From NCBI RefSeq assembly GCF_949628265.1, contig NC_088788.1, positions 36,070,335 through 36,134,334 of the forward strand: DNA of 64,000 nt. Direction: 5' to 3'. Position numbers and translations under genes: made by a program. Below are positions 56,028 to 64,000 of this stretch, one piece after another (within the stretch, counting starts at the first letter, position 1; each line of letters starts with the position of its first letter). A model generated the notes under the pieces. That model was not told where the DNA came from, did no database searches, and saw nothing but the letters and a program-made list of their open reading frames with translations. The stretch comes from Cloeon dipterum (lineage: Eukaryota > Arthropoda > Insecta > Ephemeroptera > Baetidae).

Positions 56028-57840
56028 AATCACCAATATCACTGAAATTTTTAATTTCTTTTTTGAAACAATTGACCACTTTTGTTTTTTCTTGCATTAT
56101 CATATAAATGTTCATAAGATCAGTCTAAAGAATTGCCAACCCATCTTAAATTAATTAATGTTTTCAACTTTTGCTGCGAACAGTGTTTTTATATCAAATA
56201 ATTTTTTCTAAGTGTCCGCAGGTCGATTGCGAAGAAAATAATTATTATGACATCGCATGATGTACGTAGAGAATTAAAAACTATAATAAATTCATGAAGA
56301 TGACTCAGTTTCTCTATTTCTTGACTAAAATACAGTAGAAAGAAAGCAAAAAACTTCTAGTGGTATTTTTTAAGAAGTTCTATTCCTCGAAAACAGTTAA
56401 AATGCTTCCATATACGATACAATAAGGTCAAATGCAAGCATCAAAGAGGGCAACTCTTCTGATAAATAACAAATTAACATATTCAGGTATCTCTGTTCAG
56501 TCTTAAGTTTAGTTTATTCTAACAAATATTATGGTTTATGATGAATTTCTCGATTTCAGGGCGGTTATATGTAACAAAACACGCAAAACGTTTCGCTCAA
56601 AACCAATTATATGTATACACTGTTGTTTATTTTTGTACTGCTATTGCTTTTTTTGTAATATGACTAAGTTTGTAAATACAACTTTGAGAAGCTTTAATTA
56701 ATTATACCTTTATTGTCTTTTGGGTTAATTTCTGTAATATTGTAAAATAAAAATAAATACAAATAGATTGCGCAGGCATACAAATAATCTCAATCAAAAC
56801 TTTGCAGAACATACACCTTGAGGAGAGATGGAAACTTATGGTATTAAAATTCTTTATAGCGTCTGAAACTTCAATCGGGGTTGGGAGATATTAGCGATAC
56901 GATAAATTTAAAATGTTTTCCCATTTCTAATTGAAATGTGAGCATATTTAAATTTTTATCTGACAAATAATTAATTTAACTTAATAGCAAAAAAGTTTCA
57001 GTAACAGCTTTTCTGATTTTAATTTATTAAAGTGTCCGGAATTCCTGTTAGTAGTATTAGAAATAGTTTAGGTAGGGAAAACAGTACATTCAATTAGTTT
57101 TTTCTTCTTAAGAGTCAAAACTATTTTAGTTTCACCTGCCTTTTTTTAATTTTTACTCATAAATAACATAAATAACACATATTTTGGGATTTAGAATTAA
57201 ATAAGTGCTGTTTAGAAATTATATAGATGATGCTTTTAGCTCCTTTTGCAGAGAAATTAAAAGGCGCGAAATAATTTATTACAAATAAACCGTGTTTGCA
57301 GTTTTCTGCTAGCATTTGTTTGCCCATTCTTACCGTGTCTTAATTTTATGTATTTTAATTTTGTAACTATGACAGTAGGAATAAACAAATAAAAAATTGC
57401 ATGGTTGCCCATAAGCCTAAAGTTTTAAAAAATTGGACGGTGTTATATAATAGCATTAGTCCGTTTTAAATGAAAATTAGTTAAATACTAATAATTAAAA
57501 CTCAAATAGCACATTTTCAACAAAATGCGCTGTATTTTTTGTATCTATGATATTCCAGCGGGCGTTAAATATCCAACTTTATTCATAAAATTGGCAATAA
57601 TTTTCTGAGAAATCCTTTGCACAACCTTTCTTCTGCAAATCAGAAAGTGTCCCAAGTTAGCCAAAATCTAGCTTATTTGCAATACAACGATACATAAATC
57701 AATTTAAGCCGTTTGCCGCATGCCTTTACTCTTTTACTTAAACACATCATCTTAGAACTAATGTAATATAAATATTTAGATACAACAAAAATTTACACAT
57801 AAATCTTTCTTCTTGCCGAGCCTATTAGAAACTTGTTTCA
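56028..57840. other. Spacer after CPR-11
   Basis: 1.8 kb aligning in blocks with the two preceding spacers. Its last 70 bp (from about 57775) match the sequence before CPR-10 (52440-52515) better than that before CPR-11. A stretch near 56560-56760 has no match in the other spacers. No gene was seen. Confidence 0.55.
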
Positions 57841-57916
57841 TTGTTAATCCCGCACAAGAGAAGGTGGAATGCAATCGGACCAGAAGTGTGCCGCCAGTAT
57901 CTTGCAAACACACATT

Positions 57917-58016
57917 CGGAAGTGTTCCGCCACCGCACCAGCCCCACCCTGCGTTCACTGGAATACGTAACTGACTTACTATAAAAGTGGCTGATCGCCA
58001 GCAGGAAAATATCAGT
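57917..58016 (+). promoter_or_regulatory. CPR-12 promoter: dyad element, TATA, initiator
   Basis: CGGAAGTGTTCCG at 57917-57929, TATAAAAG at 57980-57987 and TCAGT at 58012-58016. The ATG is at 58043. Confidence 0.8.
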
Positions 58017-58042
58017 CATTCAACAGGACTAGTACAACAATC

Positions 58043-58628
58043 ATGGTCTCCGTCAAGGTACTTTAATACCTGATTTTTTTAAACAAAAGTTCATTTTTAA
58101 ACATTGTTTTTTCCTTAATAGCTCATTGTCGCCCTGTGCGCTTTCGCCGCCGTCGCCCAGGCTGGATATGTTGCCCATGCCCCCGCTGACTACCACGTAA
58201 GTTCAAGCAACCGAAACCAAATTCCTTATATTTTTAAATTTAATCAACAGCACGTTCCCAACTACTCTTTCGAGTACGGAGTTGCCGATGCCCACACCGG
58301 CGACAAGAAGAGCCAGTCCGAAACCCGTCACGGAGATGTGGTCAAGGGACACTACAGCCTGGTGGAGCCCGACGGCACCACCCGCACCGTCCACTACACC
58401 GCTGATGCCCACAACGGTTTCAACGCCCATGTGACCAAGTCCGGACACGCCGTCCACGCCGCCGCCCCCGCCTACCACGCCGCTGCTCCCGCGTACTACG
58501 CCGCCCCCATTGCTCACGGATACGCTCACGCCGCTCCCGTCGTCGCTCACCCCCACGGTGCTCCCCTGGCCTTCGCCACCCCTCTGGGATACGGACACGG
58601 ATTCGCCAAGATCAACCGTGGATACTAA
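58043..58628 (+). CDS. CPR-12, mosaic RR-2 cuticle protein
   Basis: Exons 58043-58057, 58122-58196 and 58251-58628; 155 residues. Promoter, exon 1, intron 1 and exon 2 are near-identical to CPR-10 and CPR-11. Intron 2 ends AATCAACAG rather than AATCCACAG and exon 3 begins [10 protein letters not shown] (CACGTTCCCAACTACTC), as in CPR-7, where the other array genes have SVPNYS. The core has RHGD and EPDG. The tail is array-like ([17 protein letters not shown], with one H to Y change). So it is a chimera of array and CPR-7-type sequence. A poly(A) signal lies at 58707-58712. Confidence 0.95.
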
Positions 58629-58712
58629 ATTTCCAAAACCATCCCTCGTGTTTTACGATCGATCTCCAGTCATGGTTCTTTGTTATGACTCATTCCATCA
58701 TTTGTAAATAAA

Positions 58713-59867
58713 TATCACCATTACCTGAAATAATAAATTTTTCTTTAAAATAAGACATTTTGAAATTTTATTGTGTGATTGCAAAGTTTTCTAGTAAAGC
58801 TCCAAAAAATCTCATATTCTGGAGGTCTGTTTGCTTTTAAACATTTATTTATCATAAATGGCCACTACTTCATTGGAAGCACATCTGTAAACTCTTGTTT
58901 TATCATACCCTTTTTTACAATCTCAGTTCATTATAGTTACTCTGCTCTCTTCTGGCGCATCTTTTCCCCTTTCATTTGCTTTCAGTATGCTATAAAATTC
59001 AAAAAACCAACCACGCACAAAGCGTATAACTTGAGAGGAAACGCAAATGCCTGGAAGTCTTTAGAGAACATCGCAGTTTTTAAATAAGTATAAAAAAATT
59101 ATAGAATTAAGAGTAAGATTCGATAGTTACTTAAATTTATCTCATTAAAGTTTTTAGCCAAATTTGAATCTTGGATAGTGACTTTCCCCATTGTACAAAA
59201 CATATAAAATTCTGAAGGTCAACTGATAGGCGTACACTACTACATGTTTTAGTCCAGATGCATTACGGATATTTGCGTGCGGTTATGCTACAACAATACA
59301 TGACGTCAATTTGTTGGACTGGTCGCGGGCGCATCGAATGCGACTTTTGGCCCCCTTTGTATGTGTAACAGTGCTTTTGTTTATGGAACAAACTTAATGT
59401 CGCCGAATCTGTGTATGAACGAGAACTCAAGTGTATTCAAACAAAAAGTTAGCCAGTTATTTTTTTACAGAATACTAAACTGATTGACTAATTAGTTATT
59501 TTTGAATGTGTGGGGCATAGTTTCTCTGCAGATGCGCAGTTAAGTTTCTTTTAAATTTGAGTTTAGTTTTGATTTGAGCTCAGAATATAGTTTTGATGTT
59601 ATCTTGCTCTTGTTAGATTGTTGGCGCAAAATGCCTTAACAGAGCGATACAAGACAGAACATACAAGAATGTTCAGTTTATTCTTTTTTTTTATTAATTT
59701 TTTGTTTCCCCGCTCTTTTAAAAGTAAGCACGGAGTTAAAATCTGTTTATTCAACCGTGACTTTAGTAAAGCGGATGGTTAATTTAAGCTCTCTCATTTG
59801 AACAGGATAAAAGTCATGGACAAATGAATAAAAAAGGATTATTATTATTTACGATTTGCTTCCTATT
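58713..59867. other. Convergent intergenic region after CPR-12
   Basis: 1.15 kb between the 3' ends of CPR-12 (+) and CPR-13 (-). AT-rich, without recognised repeats or coding sequence. Confidence 0.5.
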
Positions 59868-59960
59868 TTTATTGTTTGATATGACAAAATAATAGTAACG
59901 CAGAGGTAACAATGAAGAAAAACGGGGAGATCACAGAGTCGGACATGTAACGCAGGCCGT

Positions 59961-60632
59961 TTAGTGGGCACGGCTGATCTTGGAGTATCCGTGTCCATAG
60001 CCGAGGGAAGCGGCGAAGGCCAGAGGAGAGCCATGGGCGTGAGACACCACGGGGGCACCGTATCCTCCGTAGTAGGAGGGGGCGGCGTACGAGGATGCAG
60101 CGTAGTAAGCGGGGGCGGCTTGGTAGGCGGGGGCGGCGTAGGAGTAGGCCTTGATGGGGGCGGCGTGGACGGCGTGTCCGGACTTGGTCACGTGGGCGTT
60201 GAAACCGTTGTGGGGGTCGGCGGTGTAGTGGACGGTGCGGGTGGTGCCGTCGGGCTCCACCAGGCTGTAGTGTCCCTTGACCACGTCTCCGTGGCGGGTC
60301 TCGGACTGGCTCTTCTTGTCGCCGGTGTGGGGATCGGCAACGCCGTACTCAAAGGAGTAGTTAGGAACGTGCTGAAATTTTGACACGTTTTGTTTAATTT
60401 TAAAATGTGAAATAATTTTCTCCTTACGTGATAGTCAACTGCATGTCCAAGGTATCCAGCTTCGGCGACAGAGGCGGCGGCAACGAATGCGCACAAGGCG
60501 GCGGCGATCTGAAATTTCAGATAGATTTCCACTTTAAGTTGGATGTATTTGAACCAAAAATCACTATATTCGGTTTTAAAAATCACTGTATAATCCAAAG
60601 AGTTGCACACGGACCTGAGCGGAGAAGACCAT
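59961..60632 (-). CDS. CPR-13, RR-2 cuticle protein with Tyr/Ser-rich tail
   Basis: Exons 60615-60632 (M-V-F-S-A-Q), 60428-60508 and 59961-60371; 169 residues. A signal peptide ends near AEAG. The RR-2 domain runs from [18 protein letters not shown] through [10 protein letters not shown] and [15 protein letters not shown] to [12 protein letters not shown]. The tail differs from the array: [25 protein letters not shown] and SYYGGYGAP, then [20 protein letters not shown] and KISRAH, recognisably the same ending as FAKINRGY but changed. The N-terminal linker is [10 protein letters not shown] poly(A) signal lies at 59868-59873. Confidence 0.95.
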
Positions 60633-60684
60633 TTTTCTTGTTGGAAGGTGGCTGTGAATTGTGGTTTGTCTGACCGAGTGATGT

Positions 60685-60693
60685 CTTTATATA
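60685..60693 (-). promoter_or_regulatory. TATA box of CPR-13
   Basis: TATATAAAG on the - strand, about 53 bp before the ATG at 60632. Confidence 0.75.
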
Positions 60694-63600
60694 CGCGGGG
60701 CGAAACGTATTGGCAATCGGACGGAGTCGAGTGGGTGTGGGCTGTGCGGCGCGCGTTTTTAGCACGGCTCTCCTGCGCACCATGTCAAGCGTGCTCGAGC
60801 GATTTGATACAGAGAAAAAATTGACGATCAATTAAAAGCCCCTCCACTCCGTCATTATTCTGCTCGATCGGCGGAAACAGACACGTATCGTTATTGTTTC
60901 CCGAAATGTTGAGAAAAAGGAGAAATTCGGCCGCGGCCCTTTTTGCCTCAGTCGAGGACGTGCGAGAGTGAATTGAGACTTTATCCGCCTGCCCAAACAC
61001 AATGGACCGATTTCTTTGATTGGATAGATCGTTTCGTCGCTTTACTAGAGCTTCCTGAATACCAAGAAGAATGTGCTATCTGAAAACATAAGTTGGAAAA
61101 AGAAAGGTACATCCAAATTTGGAAAATTAAAATCAATGTAAGTGAAACCTGAGGTTAAAGCAAGCCAAAAGTTAAAAACATTTTGTATTGTTGACTAGCA
61201 ATTTTTTTAATTTAGCAACAGTTTATCTCTAAATCAGGACCGAGGAACACTTAAATTTCAGATTTTGCCAATTTTGCCAAATCTCTCGAAAATTTAAATT
61301 AATTTTTCACTTGATTTCGATCCCACTCGTTGCGGTTTATCCATAACGGTGCTCGAATTTTGAGGTAATATTCCCTAGATTGTGAAATAGATCGTGATTT
61401 TACAGAAAGGAGACAGCAGACAATAATTTAAACCTTGGAAATTTTTAGCTTTTTCCTAATTTATAGATTTCTAGTAAAGGCAACAAGGTTTTTTCACAAC
61501 TTTTTTGTAAAGCTAAATTCATTTTTACTTTCATCATAAAGTCTCGTTAAAAATTCTGAGCACCTAAAAAAGATAAAAATATAATTTACTGCCGGTGTTT
61601 CGCGACACCAGGGTGTTCTGATTTTTAGTTCTTTTGCCATTAAATTTTTATAGATTCCTACAACCAATAAACAAATGTCTAAATCTGAAATATAAAGTAT
61701 TGAGAACGAGAGTAAATATCAACGCCTCATTAGCCTTGCGCGTTGAGCACGAAATATCACGAAAATATATGTAACACAAATTCCTTCCTCTCTCTGTCAG
61801 ATTCGGACACGGTTGTATAACGCCTCGTTTTTACAAACGGTGCGTACCTCGATTTCTATTCCGGTGCAGGCAGCGTGTGTGGCAAGTGGCAAGTGTCTGC
61901 GGCGCATAAGCAGCACCGCGATTTAATTAAATCTGATACATATATAAGTCGCATAAATTGTGGCGAGCTATTGGAGCGTTACGTCTGTGGCGATCGGAAC
62001 CGGCGCTCCGCATTTTACTAGTTTATTTACTCTTCCACTTTTAAAACAACGCGTTCATTATGACTGCTCGTTACGTGTAATGCCCAATAACGACCGTACG
62101 CCAGCCACGTGAGTGTTCAGACTTGGTTGCTAAACATGTGCGGAAAGCCTGCCGGTTTATAATATTATTTTATCTCTCGCACGCGCCTTTTGCATAACTC
62201 TTTGTGCACCGCTAAGCACGAGGCGGCAAAAAATAATTGAATCACTGCTTCGCCGGCTGCAACTGCAATAATTATGATCAAATGCGTTTCTTTCCACGAG
62301 TGAATTGACAAAAAATAGCGCCGCGACCTTGCAATTTTAATGCACTGCGGGCCAGAGAGAAACTTCGACTTATTGCGACTAGCCAGCTAAAAATGCGCTC
62401 GTTGCAGTGTATAGTAAAATTGGAATGTCCGAGCCGTCCAAGCAATCTTGTATTCGTTTTGCGGGCAATCAGGCGTTGATTTAGTTGATAGCAATAGTAA
62501 TTGTTTGCTGGATTTTCGTTTATTCACATATCTATTGAAACTTTTTTTATAACGTTTAATTTTACGTTCTTAAATGCTTCAAATATGTATGATTTTTTTT
62601 TTAAAAAAAAATTGTTCGACCTCAGAATAGCGACAATGCTCCGTGTTAAAATTTTGTTAATCATTTTATTATTCCACAAATTAATAGTAATTGAAGTTTG
62701 TTGGTCGTGGCTGGTGAGATTAAAACGTTGAACAAAAGGAAATTTTTACTCGTTATTGGAAGAAATATATCTTAAATCAGATCTGGATTTAAATTGTATA
62801 TTATACGTTCTAGTGTCGCGGGAATTTCTCTCAGAACGTTTTCACGCTCTAAAATGGGCCTTGTGCAAGGCAGGAATCACAATTTAACTCATTTTACACC
62901 TGTCATTTTAAATACGCGTGGTCTTCTATGCACGTACACAAAATAATCTTGCGGTCAATCAAAGGTTGCTTAATTTTAATTCTTTTGTGAATGTGTGAGA
63001 AAAACACAATGGTCAACGCGCGGTGCTGCAATCAAACTCGCACACTTTTTGACGCCGTTTCGCACTATTGACTGATTTGATTGTGTGGGTGTCTGCAAGG
63101 AATAATCATTATTACCAGTCTTCTTTAAACAAATGTACACGTTAACTGATTTCAATCTTTTTGCTGCATTTACTGAAATTTATATTGAACGCGATTGAAG
63201 ATTTATTATACTGCTGCTGGTCATATTTGATTCATGTGTGTATACATTTATAAATAACTGCTCTCACTGTCAATATTTCACGCTATAGGCGCAACGTATT
63301 CAATGCAAAATGCACGTCCGCGAGGAGGCACGCTCTGTCAAAGTGATTGAAAACGAATGCAATTTCGTTCGCGAGATCGATGCGTTTTTTCGTGACAAAT
63401 CACGTTATCTAATGGCTTGTCTGCAACTACACAGCCGTTTTTTGGCCTGTCCGCACCTTTAAAACGCCGCTTTTTACTCTGATAGCCATTGTTAAACTCG
63501 CGAGAGGTTGCTTTCTACCGGCCTGCCGAGAGCAGGAGTGTGTTTCCAGTTACACAATGTTTGTTATACTTTGCTCTCCCGTGGACAGGCAGATCGTGTA

Positions 63601-64000
63601 ATTGCGCCGCTGCTGCTGCTGCACACAGGCTATCTTGTCTGCATTTTTCGCTTGCATAACCTCAACAAACCCTTATTCAATTGTTCAGCCAGATTGCGTG
63701 CGGACCTCGCCAGTTAAATCAAAAATCGATTATAGCTCTTGTGTAACTTTCATCCGCATTATTCTTCTCGTGATCCTGTTGGAAGATTGTCAATGGAATA
63801 ACGCTCTTATTATGTGCATACATCTCAATTAAATGTGGTGTTCAATAAGTTGTTTGCCACTAAATTAATATGAAAAAATGGACAATTTTAACAATTAACA
63901 ACGTCTAATCTAGTTTTAGACGATTAATTATTTTTTCTGAGCTTTAAAGCTTTATGAAGTTATCAAGTTAGCTCGAATCATGCAAATTTAAGCCTATTGA
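60694..64000. other. Non-coding right flank
   Basis: 3.3 kb with a family C repeat at 61190-61560 and otherwise AT-rich sequence. Open frames of up to 82 codons carry no recognisable domain. No TATA-linked cuticle gene begins here. Confidence 0.5.
61190..61560 (-). repeat. Family C dispersed repeat
   Basis: Reverse-orientation landmarks: GTTGACTAGCAATTTTTTTA, TTTAGCAACAGTTTATCTCT, CACTTGATTTCGATCCCACT, CGTTGCGGTTTATCCA, AGATTGTGAAATAGATCGTG and ATTTTACAG. It is the second long copy besides 1185-1560 and matches 19990-20165 closely. Confidence 0.65.

Larger units (their letters stand above)
47335..58712 (+). repeat. Tandem array of five cuticle genes, period about 2.6 kb
   Basis: TATA boxes stand at 47521, 50101, 52641, 55296 and 57980, giving steps of 2580, 2540, 2655 and 2684 bp. 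Each unit has a conserved promoter block of about 200 bp, a gene with 75-nt exon 2 and near-identical introns, and a spacer of 1.5-2 kb. Spacers after CPR-9, CPR-10 and CPR-11 share ordered words such as a CTATAATAAAT(C)ATGAAGATG block (51230, 54470, 56280), CTTCAATC-GGGGT (51575, 54788, 56870) and TTTCTGATTTTAAT (51720, 54940, 57012). The sequence before CPR-10 and CPR-12 shares CTTGCCGAGCCTATTAGAAA, which CPR-11 keeps only in part. CPR-8 is the most diverged unit. Confidence 0.88.

Noticed and set aside
47303-58019. Similar 60-87-codon - strand frames over the array promoters (for example 47303-47560 and 55072-55335).
   Set aside because: They repeat only because the promoter DNA is duplicated. 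They run across TATA and initiator sites, and the copies differ by frame-changing insertions and deletions.
45101-58598. Long antisense frames rich in Gly and Val opposite every RR-2 exon (for example 45101-45553 and 50323-50727).
   Set aside because: They arise because the sense strand uses almost only C-ending codons for Ala, His, Asp and Tyr, which leaves no stops in that antisense frame. They recur wherever the sense exon does and have no signal or splice context of their own.
1-64000. CRISPR arrays, rRNA or tRNA genes, and retrovirus- or virus-like elements.
   Set aside because: By eye I saw no regularly spaced short repeats, no conserved rRNA or convincing tRNA sequence, and no reverse transcriptase, integrase or capsid-like reading frames. 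A dedicated scan was not possible.

Overview
This is a 64-kb stretch of an insect nuclear genome. The evidence is a set of RR-2 (Rebers-Riddiford) chitin-binding cuticle protein genes, a seven-transmembrane odorant receptor of the insect-only 7tm_6 family, a Wnt5 gene, and TATA plus TCAGT core promoters typical of arthropods. Outside the Wnt gene most introns are very small (about 49-57 nt), which suggests a fairly compact genome. I cannot fix the order from the sequence. All genes were assembled by joining exons at GT/AG sites with consistent reading phase.

Layout. 1-13602: the 3' two thirds of Wnt5 (+ strand, five exons, introns of 1.5-3.9 kb); its N-terminal exons lie before the window. 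14476-18487: a complete 12-exon Exo70 gene (exocyst subunit) on the - strand, tail to tail with Wnt5. 19370-60632: a cluster of 13 RR-2 cuticle protein genes, here called CPR-1 to CPR-13. CPR-1 to CPR-6 and CPR-13 are on the - strand and CPR-7 to CPR-12 on the + strand. A complete odorant receptor gene (24907-26398, +) sits between CPR-1 and CPR-2, and a smaller multi-membrane-span gene of uncertain family (45747-46855, -) sits between CPR-7 and CPR-8. 60694-64000 is apparently non-coding.

The cuticle genes share one design: a tiny first exon of 3-8 codons, a second exon completing the signal peptide, and a third exon with the chitin-binding domain and a low-complexity Ala/His/Tyr/Pro tail (CPR-1 has lost the second intron). 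Each has a TATA box about 40-70 bp before the ATG. CPR-8 to CPR-12 form a tandem array with a period of about 2.6 kb. Promoters, introns and spacers are still alignable, and CPR-9 and CPR-10 encode identical proteins. The variable sites are mosaic, which points to unequal exchange and gene conversion. All five array promoters carry a 13-bp dyad element 51-54 bp before the TATA box.

Non-coding DNA holds several families of dispersed AT-rich repeats, here called A to D. Families A and B are fold-back elements with long inverted arms. One family A copy in a Wnt5 intron was split by a different 771-bp fold-back transposon flanked by a 9-bp target duplication.

I found no wholly new gene system. 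The most interesting points are the homogenised cuticle array with its shared promoter element, the nested fold-back transposons, the chemoreceptor genes embedded in the cuticle cluster, and in-frame 57-nt introns in Exo70.
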